Shown: piece by piece, positions 47,816-60,532 of the stretch
How positions within the stretch are numbered: the first letter of the stretch is position 1
Layout of the letters: each line of letters starts with the position of its first letter
NCBI GenBank assembly: GCA_030386875.1
Contig: CM059572.1
Location: 38,561,732-38,625,731 of the forward strand
Reading direction: 5' to 3'
From: Morinoia aosen
Lineage: Eukaryota > Arthropoda > Malacostraca > Amphipoda > Talitridae
Length of the DNA: 64,000 nt
Translations under genes and position numbers: made by a program
Notes under the pieces: generated by a model
Seen by the model: only the letters and a program-made list of their open reading frames with translations
What the model was told of the DNA's origin: nothing
The model's database searches: none

Positions 47816-48035
47816 CACGTTCACCGCGATGGGCTAAATTGAAATTCAGGATTCAACTACTCAAATTTAAAGTCCATTGTAGTAAGCAATTTAGAAAGTG
47901 AACATTATCTAGCTCGTGCTTTCACTTAGTTTTGTTTCAGTATTAATGAAAATCGAGTTTGTGACTTATGGTCGGTCAGCTGAATTATGAAAATTCCCTC
48001 CGTGTACACCGACGGGTCACATCGCGACCAATGAG
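47816..48035 (+). mobile_element. Family B MITE, copy 4
   Basis: 220 bp between TTGA (decayed TTAA, 47812-47815) and TTAA (48036-48039). Left CACGTTCACCGCGATGGG; right-end complement CTCATTGGTCGCGATGTG. Shares GTTTGTGACTTATGGTCGG and the CCGACGGGTCAC end with the others. Confidence 0.8.
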
Positions 48036-49499
48036 TTAATTGAGGCAGAACAACACTGTTTCTGGTTTTTCTCTGCTGCCAGTTCACCACAAGCCATATG
48101 GTTGCCATAGGCATGACCGCTGCTTTCCTTATTTGCATGCAGACTCGGACAGTGATTGGCGATAGCTCAAGCCCTTGGTCTTTGTTCACAATGGGAAACG
48201 CGGCAGCGGCCCGGATTAGTGCGATTGACTGCCTCAGAGAACCGACTAAAGTATTGTTGCTGATGCCTCTAATGGCGCGCTCAGTACAGGCGGAGACTAA
48301 GTACAGGCGTTAGTCTCCACACGAAGAATAGTCGTTAGCTGTTTCAATCGTGAGCTATCAAATGAACGAGTTCTGGTAAAAAGTGAAACAAATGAGACGC
48401 GTCGGGCATTACGATAGCCATTTCTGAGGAGATTGCAGCACAAAACTACGCTGTTTGACGTTAACCTCAAAGGTCAAAGAAGAATTGAATGGAAAGAGGG
48501 CAGCTAGACACGTCAGGTCTGGGATTAATTTTACGTCGGTCAACTTCGTGCGCCGAAAAATACCGCAGTACCCATCACAGACATCTTTCAGGCGTCAGTG
48601 CTATATCACAGCTGATGCTCTGATGAGGCTTCGAAATATTCCGGAGAGCTGCTACAAATTCACTCATCTAGAGAGCAAAACTTAAATCTGTTTATAAATC
48701 GCAGGGATAAACATTTACACCGTTATCTCATATATGAATGCGAAATAGAACTGATAAACACCACGGGAAAACGAACTGTAACGGAACTAGCGCACTCAAA
48801 CCTTTAAATTCGCAGAAAATTAATGCAACCAATAATATTTTATATTCAAAATCAATAGCGCTAATTGATGCGTTCGTCAAAACAAAACTGGTGAGGATCC
48901 TAATCATACACGAGCACTCGCCAGTCGAGATCCTGATTAGATAAACAAAATGGGAGTATGTTCTAGTTTTCCCAAAACGAAATTGAGAAAACGAATAAGG
49001 AAAGAAGAATAAGAAATAACGTCCGCCTCACCATAAAAAATCGTTACAACTTAGCGTCATTGCAGCCAGCGGCGGTAAGTTGCGGCCTTGCGGGTGCCTG
49101 GCACTGCCTGCGAGGCAGGCTCAGGTCAGAGAGGGCTGTAGAGGAGGACGGATGCTGCACACACCTACGGTATGCAAGACATCGCACAACGCTCCCAAGG
49201 AGTGCTAAGCTTCCAAGGACGCCTAGAAGGAATTTCCCCAACACTACGAACTTTCGTGAAGATTTATGCGATGAAAGTTGACCATGGTTTGCAACAAAAT
49301 TCACGAGCACAATAGATAGTATGCAAGAATTGACTTCGACACTCCACAAATGCTGCCTGCTCCCGTAAAAAAGCTAACGAAGATAGTTTCCTTCGACAAC
49401 TCCACACTCAAACTGATTACCATGTATACCTGAGGAAAAATTAAAATATCCTCAGAGTCCATTAGCCATTTCTTAAATAATATTTATTAATATCAATAT

Positions 49500-49825
49500 T
49501 GGTTTGGTAGTTTTAGACTCCCTAGTTACATAAAATGCGACCTCAAGAGAGAGAAGAGAAGGGATCTTTCAGTATAGACTGAAGTAAACAGAGAATCGAT
49601 GAACAAAGTGTGTTCCTACATCGAAAACCTAGCAAAATGAAACAGCAACTTTGGAATAAATAGGAAGAACAAACAAAGAATAGATAACGATAAAGGTATG
49701 AACACTGAAAGAATCAAAGTGGGCATGAAAGATTGGAGTTGCGAAGGCCTATCTATAACTGAGGTAACCAAACGGTGCCTCCTCTGATAGTACTAGTCTC
49801 CATAACATACGGTAGAAGAACGAAG
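49500..49825 (-). mobile_element. Family A related element, subfamily 2 (copy 18), outside the EXT1 intron
   Basis: TTTTAGACTCCCTAGTTACA, GAACAAAGTGTGTTCCTAC, CCTATCTATAACTGAGGTAA and ATAGTACTAGTCTCCATAAC match copies 9 and 14. Confidence 0.7.
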
Positions 49826-50158
49826 CTAATTTGAAGCTATTTTTTTTCATATTCTAATCCCTTTGTGGAAAGCTAATTGTGAAAAACGTATTCTTTTTAT
49901 CAAATTTAGGAGTTCCATACCTGACGATATTTGGGACGCTTCTACAGATGCAACATTGGAAAGTAACCTATAATATTTGCTCTCAAACAACTAAACAAAT
50001 GATTGAAAATAAAAGTAAAATAAATGGAAAATGTGAAACAATAGAACTCAACAAATTGAATCAATTTCAAAATTTTCTTTCCATGGAGATCCTGCAGAAA
50101 GAAACTCTTAACTACTGAGCTAACATGAAAAAATCTTCCGAAGAGAAACGTTGACAAG

Positions 50159-50183
50159 ATTGTCAGACTGAAAGTCTGACAAT
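50159..50183. repeat. Perfect 11-bp hairpin
   Basis: ATTGTCAGACT, loop GAA, AGTCTGACAAT. Isolated in intergenic sequence; no associated gene seen. Confidence 0.9.
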
Positions 50184-53100
50184 GTGAATTGATTAGCATG
50201 TAAGATTTAACGTCTGATATGCTAAATATTTGCCAAAAAAAATCTGGAATTAAAGTAAATGAGTACGTTGAATTACATTTCATACTTCAGAAAATGCTCC
50301 AAAATAGGCTTTGAAAGGTTGCCGTCAATGTCTATTATTCGGCTTACAATGAATCAGTGAGTATTAGACACTGACTTTATTGTCGTATCTATTCTTAACA
50401 ATGTGCATTCTTGATGCAAATCAACTTTTCGAAACTAAGCATGTATAATAAATTATTCAAATAGCACGATCTCGAGAAGCCATTCCAGAGAAGTGCGAGA
50501 TCACGCTCGAAGAACGCAAAATCACACGTGAACATCGTCCATGTATGTTACATGAAACTGAGAGATTGAAGGAATAAATTAAAGACAAAAAGTACAGCCA
50601 ACTTTATTCGTTGACAATAGACGCTATGAAGAGGTGTACAAAAGATGATACAACATGAACAACAATGGAAACAATGAAGAGCCGGACACAGCAGGGTGAC
50701 TGCAGTAATGAAGTGCTCACAGGTACCACACGTTATAATAAGTCATTTAGTAAATACGCGGTTCGACCACCACAAGCAATATGAAACGTTGCACCCAAAC
50801 CGCAGAGAGTTTCCACTCACAAGCAGTGCTAATGGTATTCCTACAAAGGCCAAGTGCTGCGTAATGCAAGTGTTTAAACCAATGACTCCCTAAATCAGAC
50901 TATCTAACAGTGCTGCGGTTCCTACTCTGAAACCCGAAACTACATTTAAGTAAGTAAACCTTAATCCTATCTACGAGTATAATTATCCAAATTTGCGACC
51001 AACTAACTTTATTGATTATACTGGTAGCTGGAAAATAACTACACGTTTCATTCTTCATCATGATATTCTTTCACATCTGTAAAACTGTCTGAGAAATTGA
51101 GGAGCGTCACAGGATTTTCATCCAAAAATGAACAACCACCGCAGCACAAATACAATTTAGATTTCGTAACTGAAAGTTCCCATTAAATTGATCATAACAA
51201 ACGATAGTTGATGATGACGTGGGTCAAATTTCATCAAAAAGCTTTTACTATTTTCATATTATCCAAAGCAAGGGGTCCAGTGAGTGCAAGGATGAAGGGA
51301 AAATAAGCCTTATTGTTGTTATTTTTACTTGGGTTCCTTGATTTATGCTTTCTACACCCAAGCAAGAAGCACGCACCAATGCAGAATTAGGCTATATTTG
51401 TTGAAAGATGATAGAATATAGACGTAATGTTTTACATCTACGTATGTATTTCACGAGAGGGGTGATGTCCCGAAAGATACACTCGGCGATTCATTTAAAA
51501 AAAAGATTCCGATCAGGAATTATGGTTACACTCAGAGGAACAAGTGGTGCGACGTGTCATTGCTAGTCGCATTCAGGTCGCAAAAAACATGATAAAAGAC
51601 ATTCATGCGTAATCATAGTTATGGTTGCATCAGTGAAATATTCAACATTTAGTTCTCTTCGTCTTCTAATTATTTGATTATTTCAAGTCGATGTCACTCA
51701 TGTTCGTTATAAAAATATTTTTAGAGCATTAACAGTCCAAGAACATTTTGCGTGTTCCACCAACGAATGAAGCGGCTAAAATGCGAAGTAGTAATGTTTT
51801 GCTTAACAATACGAAAATCGATTACCATTTTCTTCTGCATTCATCAAGTTTTTTGAGAGAAAAAGAGACATGGTTACACCATGAAGGTACCATCTCTACA
51901 GCCAGAATTAGCTGGAAATGAGTTCAAAATTGATCTCGTTACATACATTGATTTTACGAGCACACCATTAGTTCCACAATATTTCCCATGTGCCTCTGGT
52001 TGAAATTGCGTTTAATTTTGCAAGAAAATTCGTTCGGGTTGCTCTTTCAGGAAGGCAGTCTTGTTTGCAAGCGGACGGTGATAAGCATCATCACGCCACA
52101 TATAGCTCCCTTACAAGGAAAGTTGTACTAATAATAGGTATGAACCAGCATAAAATACACGCAGAATGAACACATAAAAGTGCGTTAGATTCTAGTTTTT
52201 CTCGCGTATCAAAAGACAGACGTGAACAATAGCGTCCCCAGGAGGGCGGAGTAAATTCAAGACATTCTCATTCCTGAATGCAAATGATCCAAAATCACTA
52301 ATAGGTAGCGTAAAAATATTAGATAAATTTCAACAAAATAAATTTCTAAGCATATCAAGCCCAGAAAGTTTCAATTATCACAAAGAAAAGTGAGCGAGTA
52401 ACCAAGAAGAAAAATGTGGAGAGAGATTAGTACGCGCTCAAAAGAGAGATTTAGAGTATTTGAGATTCCTTGCGCCCCGATTCATTAATAATATGGTAAA
52501 ATTGAAGTTGCTTACATCAATTGCCAAGAAAAAATTCAAATTATAATCCAATTCGCATTCGGCGACACTTCTAACGCCATTTCGTTAAAAATTACTACCA
52601 TTAAACTTCTCACTAATAATGAGCTTTTCTACCTATTTCTTTTTACTTTTTTCCTACTCACATTCGGTTCGACAATACGTAATGGAAGCGCTGTACTTAA
52701 ATCGTTACTTTTTCAAAATGTTCATCCTTGTTTGAAAGAATCACCTTGGATTGTAGATTCGTCCAGAATACCAATTTCAACTTTTACCTGAAGAATCCGG
52801 AACAACAATCTCTATTGCATACACAAATGCAACACACAGCAATTCGAGTAAGGGGACAGACTGCCTCTAACCTGAACATTGCGGGCTGTAGCGCGCTCGT
52901 CACCTGAGCAGGAGAGCTCCAGAGTTGGAACATGAGAGAGTGGAAGCATGAGCGGGGGCGAGCGTTAGGTCAAAATATGCCCTACAATCTTGGCGGCCGA
53001 TGGTGGTGAGCTACACTCCAATGTTTCAATGTAGTCGGTCCATGGTGAGCCGAGTTTCAAAGAATCATTTCGTCTTTCATCAGATATCAAGGGCCTAAAT

Positions 53101-54096
53101 TATTTCCAGCTTCATACAATATCAAGAACATATTTCAGTGTCGACTGAAATGTGAAGGGAATTATTTCTGCAGTGAAACATCAAGTTAAAAATATTTTGC
53201 TTTACAAATATCCAGTGCACCACTTCTTCCATAAAATACAATAAATTATTCTATGCCCTATACCAAAAAGTTAAATGAATCATTTCGCGTTCCATAAAAT
53301 ACAAAACAAAGTTTCCTGCCTCATCATTAACTATTAAATTGTGTCGTATGCTATGTAATGTGGAAGAAGTCCGTAACTTTCGTAACTCCTAAAATACCAC
53401 GTGAACCATACATTTGACTTTCATATTTTTGAAAACTTTCCACTACTTCACAGAGTTGCATCAATAAATATTGCACTGCACACGGAGCTTCCAGCCTGTA
53501 TTTTCAGTTCAGTTCAAGTTTCGCAGCCTCTTTGAGCTACCACGATTATTCCAGAGCAATTTCCCCTCTTCACCAATGCTATTATGTGATTAGCAGTCAA
53601 TTTGGCGCAGATACCATGAGCAAGCGATAAAAGAAGTATTCTTGTATAAGCAAATACACGAGACAAATGTAGTGCTACTCGCGTACTCAGTTCTTAGATA
53701 AACACAGTCTAGCTAATATTGAGTCTTACCAGCTCAAAAGAATACAAAGGCACGACAAGCACTTCAAGAGAGAAAGTAAAGAGGTAGGAATAGTGCAACA
53801 AAATCGATTATACAACAGTGAAGCTACCGAGCAGTACAAGACACATCATTGGAGGTTTCGCTCCTAGTTTACAAAGGGACGCGACCATCTCGAAAAGAAA
53901 TTTAAATTGTAGCAGGAGTCATCAGCGTCAAAAACCGCTTGACATTATTCAGTAAAAAGAAGACTTTACTCACAAAAACTAAGAAAAATTTAAGCTTTGC
54001 TATCCTTCGACGGGTGGCTATCAACACTTAAGAAAAATGCGAAGTCCGGAAGATCTCCTTATCATACACGTCTCCACTCCAGAGCAAAATAATTCG

Positions 54097-54150
54097 GCCC
54101 ATACCACTTGGATAAGGGATTACGCTGAACAATTACAGAGTGGTATGGGC
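54097..54150. repeat. 12-bp inverted repeat
   Basis: GCCCATACCACT at 54097 and AGTGGTATGGGC at 54139, 30 bp apart. GATTACGCTGAAC in the spacer recurs as CATTACGCTGAAC just outside. Confidence 0.85.
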
Positions 54151-54674
54151 TACATTACGCTGAACGACCGACGATTTCTTTTTTGAAACATTTCCCGACG
54201 CGGTATAGGTGCACCATAGAAAAAGGATAAAAACTGAGCAAGCTACATAACAAAAAAAACAAGTTCGCAATGAAAAATTCAGCGTGCCACCAAAAAATAA
54301 CACTAAGCATCGCAGTCACGCGGCAATGAGTGAAGAGCCTCAATTTCATAGCTCTACGCTCTTCTGCTGAAGCACGCAGCCGTGCTTAAAGCGTCACGCT
54401 AAATCGTTGCTTCATGCTTCATATTCAGGCGTCTCAAATTTCAAGATGCCGTCAAGATAACAATGTTAAATGCTTTCGAAATACAGCAACGAGTGTGATG
54501 ATTTTTTTGAAGATGGTATTCATAGCAAACATTTCAGATCAAATCGAAATGTTAAAGTTGGATGAAAAAAGGGTGTTAAATGTTTGTAGAACAATCTGAA
54601 AACCAACAGGAAGAGAAATTTTGATGACATTATAATGCATTACTATCAAATACTTGAATGAATGATTAGATCAC

Positions 54675-55330
54675 GTATAACTTTGACTAATACCAACAAA
54701 TAGAAACAAAGATATAGGAATGTAATTTTGCTTTTGGAAAGCTGTTAATAAAAGCTTGGCAAAATCTAGGTATGGCGTCGATCAATTTGGTTACAGAAGC
54801 CCGAGGCCATACGCTCCACACTTCTTGTTGTTCGAAAATTTCATCCGTACTCAGGGCAAGTCCACTTCTTAGGCATTCATCGAGCTCTGCTTCCGTAAAC
54901 TCAATATTCGAGGGACTGAGCTGGCAAATCCAAAACTCTAAATGAACGCACTGTACTAGCGGTTGTGAGAGTCTTGTACCCGTGTTCTACCAGGCTGACA
55001 TCTGCAGTCGTCCACTGAACATGCTCATCCATCCATTGCTTATGAATTGGTCGATTTTATTCACAAATGATTTCATTCGAAGATTTAGCTCGCAACAGTC
55101 CCACCTCATGATGACGTCTACTGCGTGCTGACGGATATGGGCTCGCACGGCAACGATCTAAGGTTGCGTTTCAACTTAAATGTGTCATGAATTTGCTTAA
55201 CGCAAGCGTCTTGGATTTTGAGCGACCAAACTATGCCATTAATGTGATCTAGCTGCATGCCTCACCTTTCCGTACTCAGGGTTAGTCCACTTCTAAGGCA
55301 TTCCTCGAGCTCTGCTTCCATAAACTCAAT
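54675..55330 (-). pseudogene. Decayed coding-like patch, unknown protein (possibly transposase)
   Basis: Minus-strand segments in different frames read like protein, e.g. FTEAELDECLRSGLALSTDE, QEVWSVWPRASVTKLID and VQWTTADVSLVEHGYKTLTT, but stops and frame changes separate them. A second, imperfect copy of part of it (FMEAELEECLRSGLTLSTE) lies at about 55268-55330. An intervening segment with WSLKIQDACVKQIHDTFKLK distantly recalls the end of DDE transposases. I cannot name the family with confidence. Confidence 0.4.
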
Positions 55331-55510
55331 AAACTTTCATAAACATGAACATACATAAACTTCCATAAACTCCTTCTTGTGTCTCTTAGCGTGTTAGGAG
55401 ATTTGAAAGTGACCAAACTATGCCATTAATGTGATCTAGCTGCATGTCTCACCTCACTAATTCCTTCTTGTGTCGCATAGCGTGTTAAGAGATTTTAAAG
55501 TGTAAAAACG
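55210..55510. repeat. Local direct repeat
   Basis: GCCATTAATGTGATCTAGCT followed by GCATG(C/T)CTCACCT occurs at about 55233 and 55423, and CCTTCTTGTGTC plus (T/A)AGCGTGTTA(G/A)GAGATTT occurs at about 55373 and 55462. It is a local duplication within the decayed coding-like patch and its flank. Confidence 0.7.
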
Positions 55511-57753
55511 AACCATTTGAACTGCTGTGCCTAATGTATCAAAGACAGCCCAGCTGTTCTCCTGCATACAATGACTTTCTGTTCCTGTGTAGCAATATTT
55601 TTCATTTCTATTCGTATAAGTCTCCCAATCGGGTCGAAGGAACGTTTTGAAAAAAACTCACCCAAATTAAACAACAAAAAAGAAAAAAATACAAGAAAGC
55701 AAGCACAAAAAACGACGATTAGATAGCGCCACTTCAACTCATTGGAGAGCAGTACGAATGATTTCAAAACAAAACTACATCTGCAAATCCGGTCAGGGAC
55801 CGGAGTTAAAGGAGCAAGCTAATTTTCAGAATGAAGTAAAATATTGTTAAAAATACTCATCTATTCAAGGAAGGTAATAGAGGTTAAGAAATGTTCAATC
55901 TTCAACGTTCTTTCAGGTTTTCGCTGTGTACTAAAGTATGAAGTCTCATAACTATGAGCCGAGTCGAGGAAAAGAGTTGGGATGTTTCAACATTCTTTGT
56001 AACTTTTAAAGATTGACCCTACATCTTTATCTGTATAAATTCACTTTGTTGGTCAACGAACTCATCCCAGTTGATTTGTTTTAACTGAACGGGAAGAAGT
56101 CCCTGGCACAGGCGACATTATTTCACAGCGGAGCATTGCATCGAACAGGAGGACGGAAAGCAAAGATAAGTGTGTATCTAACTTTCATTAAGATCAGGCG
56201 GTACATATTGAGTAGATTTAAAGAGCTCCCAGGTCATACTCAAGTTGCAAAAGATCTCAGAATCTTAAAACTTCTAACGAGTGCAATCCAACATCATTTA
56301 AAAATAATAGCTATTCACAGGGAGCACTGTTATTGTACTCCATTCAATCATAAGACTTAAGAATTACTAGATCCATGAACGACGGTCAACCTCCAAGAAT
56401 CGTACAAGGAATGAACAGGGCAGCAACTGAGCTGCCAATACTACGCGCAGGCTAACCACAGGCGTCGTGAACCTCAACCACCAAGCCCTCCTCCGACCAC
56501 AATGATCGGCGGCCAAATATCGACTCGCTGTTGTCTCGAGGATAAAAGCTCAAACAAAGCGCATGGTTAGGGTCAACTGATGGAATCGGGAAAATCTCAG
56601 TTTGAAATTATGTGTTAATACTGATTTCGATGTTTTGATGCCATGTTTGAAGGACACCACGAGTCCCTCAGACACAGCCTCAGCCGACTCCAATAAAAAA
56701 CTGGAGAACTGTACAAATTTCTATAGAAGTGACACGTTCAGTCACCACGATATGATGCAGGAAAGTCTAGTTCTTACAACCTTATCAAAAAAGTCTTTCG
56801 CATAGCAAATTCATGAAATTTTTTTTTAGCAACGGACGGCAACAAGAAATAAAAACTATTCGACACAATGAAGGGAAAGGTCCACTTCCGAAGACTCTAG
56901 GCGGTCTTTCCACTAAACACAGGGGCTCAGAAGTCAGTGCAAATATGAACTTGAATGTGCTCTCACGGGATCCAGGATTTCGAACAACAAAAAATGAGGA
57001 AATAAAAAAAAGACTACAAAACAAAGGTGTTTCCACATTATGTCAACGGAAGAAATGCCTGTTACACGCAGAAAGCCATTTCCTTATTTGGCGAATAAAA
57101 GGCTGCAACAAAAACAAATGAAGCTAACACTATAAAACAAGGAAGCACAGGATATATTGAGGACATCACTTAGAATAGAGAGCAGTTATAATAACTGCAA
57201 TGATCCTATAACTGTGATAATAAATAGAAACAACGAACATTAAAAACGGCACTGGAGTACAACACCGATCAGCACGCACATCTATAAAGCTCTATCAGAA
57301 GACGTAGCTCTAAAACCAATGAGCTTCACCTCATAAAACCAAACAGACGAAGCCTGTCCCGTGTGTTGTAAGCAGTCACGGGTGTTCCCTCGTCGAGCTG
57401 AGTTTGACTGGTGCTCGCGTATCGGTGAGGATTATAATCTCATGAAAGCGGAGTGCCGACGAGACGTCGCACACCGCCAGGTCTACCTTCTCGCCTCAGA
57501 GACAGAGCGGCGCGAGGTGATAACTTGGAGCGCCTTTGCATGACCAGTAAAATTCCCCTCGGAGCATACGTTACAAGCCACGGAGAGTCACAAATTAAAC
57601 ATGATAGAGTTTCTCAAGAAATTCTTGCCCTGTATTAGAATGTCTTCTAAATGCATATCAAAAGCATGGAAACAGAACATTTACAGAGAAGTATGAATGT
57701 TTTCAGTAGAAAAAATAAACGTGAACCATAAATAGTTCATTAGCACATCAAGC

Positions 57754-57759
57754 TTTATT
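57754..57759 (-). promoter_or_regulatory. Candidate polyadenylation signal of ATP2C1
   Basis: AATAAA on the minus strand, about 790 nt after the ATP2C1 stop codon. It was the clearest AATAAA I saw in that stretch, but AT-rich sequence produces such hexamers by chance, so this is only a candidate. Confidence 0.3.
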
Positions 57760-58549
57760 CAACTTATCGGTAACAATTAAAATAACATAGCATAATGCTA
57801 CCTTCTCAAGAATTGTGCGCTCAGGTCCAGAACATGAATTTTGCGTATCGGTGAAAGAGTGAGATCACCCAGATCATGAAGATCAGATAACATAAAAATT
57901 ACATTTAATCAATGAATTCACACCCGTTAATTGTAATTCCTAAGTAATGAAGACCAATTGCAATCAATAATTGATAAATCAAGTAAAATAGAACTCCGAA
58001 GAATTATACCATCTCACAAACAATAAACGAGCCGTTCCCATTATTAAAAACTCTCCTCTTTTCTTAATTATAATGATGGTGAGCACGAAACATTGGCTTA
58101 GTGACCACAGTTTTCCGGTGACATAAGCAACGCTGGGCACACGAAGAACAAATTTGCAAGCAGCACAGCGTTCAGCATTCTTAATACTCTTTCTACGCGG
58201 CGCAATGTAATGCGGTACGGGTGTCATCGCCAAGGTGAAAGAGGAATCGCTCAAAATATTTCATGTAACTGTAGTCCTAAAATTATTTCAAGATAAGTTT
58301 CTGTGCATTTATGGCATTGTCTTTACATGAAACTGACAGTAATCTTAAGATGCAATGCCCACTCGCGCCACTATAGTTTCATAACATCTATTGGAGCCTC
58401 CAGCCGATTGAGTCAATAACACCAGTAATAACAGTTTTAAAGAATATAAAATATGGTCTAAAAAATACAATCGTCACCAGGTTGGGAAAGTAATCAAGTA
58501 CTGTCCATCACTGTCCACATTCATACTTAAGTACAGGTTACTTCAGTTT

Positions 58550-58997
58550 TTAAACTTCTTCCAGTCCATAGAGCACACTCTCTTTAGTTCTGCTGGCGCC
58601 ACTAGCAATTCTGGAAAGTCCTAGATATCTCTTATCTCCGATACTTTTGCCTGTTGCCTTCCTGAAGCGAGTGTTCCTCATCTTCCCCAGCATTTTGCGC
58701 ACCTCACTTACGACGAGCACTGAAGAAGTAAGACACACCAAATATAACCAGTCTGAAAGCCGTAAAGCTTCCGTCTGAAATACCCACTGCAAGAAAGGCA
58801 AATAAACGACGGCCATGAGGCAACCGAGCGTTGCTGAGAGGGCGATGAACAGGTACCAGTTGGAGAGGAGGCCTAACTCAAAAATGCTTTTCGTTGAGCT
58901 GCGACATGACATCGCGTTGAACATGTCAAAGAGCACGAAGCAAGAGAAGGTCATGGTGGTGTCGCGCGCTGTGACAACGCCGTCCAGCATCTCTGAC
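58550..58997 (-). CDS. ATP2C1: ATP2C1/SPCA secretory-pathway Ca2+/Mn2+ ATPase, last exon with stop
   Basis: The gene product pumps Ca2+ and Mn2+ from cytosol into the Golgi lumen, supporting glycosyltransferases and secretory-protein processing (family knowledge; the fly orthologue is SPoCk). The last exon starts at the acceptor GGCAG|GTCAGAG (58997). That choice, not the AG five bases further in, keeps the frame and gives ..RSEMLDGVVTARDTTMTF. It contains RDTTMTFSCFVLFDMFNA (M8), a hydrophobic hairpin around YLFIALSATLGCLMAVVYLPFL, VFQTEALRLSDWLYLVCLTSSVLVVSE (M10) and a basic tail, ending GLEEV and a stop at 58552-58550. The six exons (63918 to 58550) join without frame conflict; introns are 561, 823, 209, 1771 and 743 bp. 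The tail is longer and more basic than in many SPCA proteins. Confidence 0.95.
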
Positions 58998-59740
58998 CTG
59001 CCACACGCATGACGTCATGAAAAACATCGATCAGGTAACAGAATAAGCAGCCAAAGCTTGAAATTTACAAACATGATATTTCTCCATCAAGAAAATAAGA
59101 ACTGGATAGGGAACGAATGACTGGTTGGGCAAAAATATTAGAAAAGTAATACACCTTTTTTGACAGTCACTATCACTAGCAAAAATGCTTCCATTATAAA
59201 AAGAGAATTGTTCAGAAAAGAAATCTTCAGATGAACAACAATCTTGATGAAACAGAGAAACTTAAAATTTAAAAGTTCTTGAAAAGACGGACTTAAAGCA
59301 CATCTTGTAAAGATTCGTCTTATTTTTAAAGAATGATCATGTCTGGTAAGCGAGATTGAGTCACAATGGGAGAAGTAAAATAACAGGTACAATTACAGTT
59401 TAAAAATACAGTATTCACAGTTTTCATTGCAATTGGTAAGTAATTTTGATGGGGCTATATTGAGACCTTGTAAGTAACAAGTACCTGCAGAAGTGGCAGG
59501 TCAAGAAGATTTGAGCATGAAACAAAGAGAAATAACGAACACCAGCAAACTGAAATTTCAAATCGGTTATTTCTGAAATGAGACAGGCAGACCCAAACCC
59601 TGCAGTACACGAAAAAAAAACAATTGCACCAAAATTTAAATTCATCAATAAGGAACATGTCAGAAGTGTCAGAAAACACCAAAATGAGAGACAGAACCAG
59701 CACGAAAGCAAGTAGTGTTGAGAGGGAAGGAGGAGCTCAC

Positions 59741-59925
59741 CTGAACACCCAGAGGGTGCCGATGATGATGACGGCAGCGGAGATGAGGCAGTTGCGTATG
59801 AGTCTGGGCGTGATGAGATCCTTGCTGGTGTCGCGCGGCGGCTGCTTGGCGATGTCGTCGTCTATTGGCTCCATACCCAGCGTCAGGGCGGGAGGGCCGT
59901 CCATGATCACGTTGATAAGCAAGAT
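59741..59925 (-). CDS. ATP2C1: ATP2C1/SPCA, exon with the M6 ion-binding motif
   Basis: Acceptor TTCAG|ATC at 59925; donor TTCAG|GTGAGC at 59741/59740; 61 codons plus 2 nt. It starts ILLINVIMDGPPALTLGMEP. The Asn and Asp in LINVIMDG correspond to the M6 residues that form the single Ca2+/Mn2+ site of SPCA pumps. It continues through the cytosolic loop KQPPRDTSKDLIT and a hydrophobic segment CLISAAVIIIGTLWVF (M7). The split AG|G codon (Arg) is completed by the last exon. Confidence 0.95.
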
Positions 59926-60371
59926 CTGAAGCACAAGTTCATCCAATATATTTATGCTGTCGTTTTAGCAGTTTGCTAGCTTCGTTAAAACTGCTCACCA
60001 AGTTTTTACCAGTAGTGCCTTTTCTAGAACCACAGCTCCGACACAATTATCGTACGCGAATTGCTAACTTGCTAGTGAGAGGTTATCTAGATTGCAATAT
60101 TCTCGAGTGAACTATTTTAAATAATGCCGTAGTGACGTCGACTTAATTCAAAACAACAGACACTAAATTTCATATCCGAAGGGAACAATTGCAATGAAAA
60201 TAGAAATGAACTTCATAACAATAGCAAATAGTTGCTGAATTATATACGCTCTATTCAAATGACAACGGTGCGAGGGGATTGAAATAAAAATAGAAATTTA
60301 TAACAGTTACGAGTAGTTACGGAAAGCTACTGCTTCCACAAGGTTTTTCAAACAAATAAATGTACGAGGAG

Positions 60372-60445
60372 CTCACGAGATTAGAACCCGGGACTTAAAT
60401 TCACCGCACCAGAACGCTATCGATCGCGCTACCGACCACCCTAAA
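60372..60445 (-). mobile_element. tRNA-derived SINE in an ATP2C1 intron
   Basis: On the minus strand GGTCGGTAGCGCGATCG (A box) and CCCGGGTTCTAATCTC (B box) sit about 35 nt apart, in the same sense as the ATP2C1 gene. It differs in sequence from the SINE at 6113. The downstream part (about 60300-60346 on the minus strand) reappears inside the adjacent inverted repeat. Confidence 0.75.
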
Positions 60446-60532
60446 AGGTGGTCGAAGCTCAACGAAAGCAATCTTGGCACAGTGAAAGCAGGCACGAACT
60501 TGGCCCGACAGATATATTTTCTCATTTTTCTT

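Larger units (their letters stand above)
46053..57753. other. Intergenic between ATP2C1 and the LTR element, few features
   Basis: Apart from the entries listed separately (MITE at 47816, retroposon at 49500, hairpins near 50160 and 54100, coding-like patch at 54675-55330), I recognise nothing. Stretches 50200-54080 and 55500-57750 look like unstructured AT-rich sequence with random reading frames. Confidence 0.5.

Noticed and set aside
47926..48300. Minus-strand frame of about 85-120 codons overlapping a family B MITE
   Set aside because: No recognisable motif, part of it is MITE sequence, and a plus-strand frame overlaps it.
58550..58990. A separate 146-residue gene starting at the ATG at 58990
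   Set aside because: It is the last ATP2C1 exon; the upstream acceptor at 58998-58999 joins it in frame to the preceding exon.
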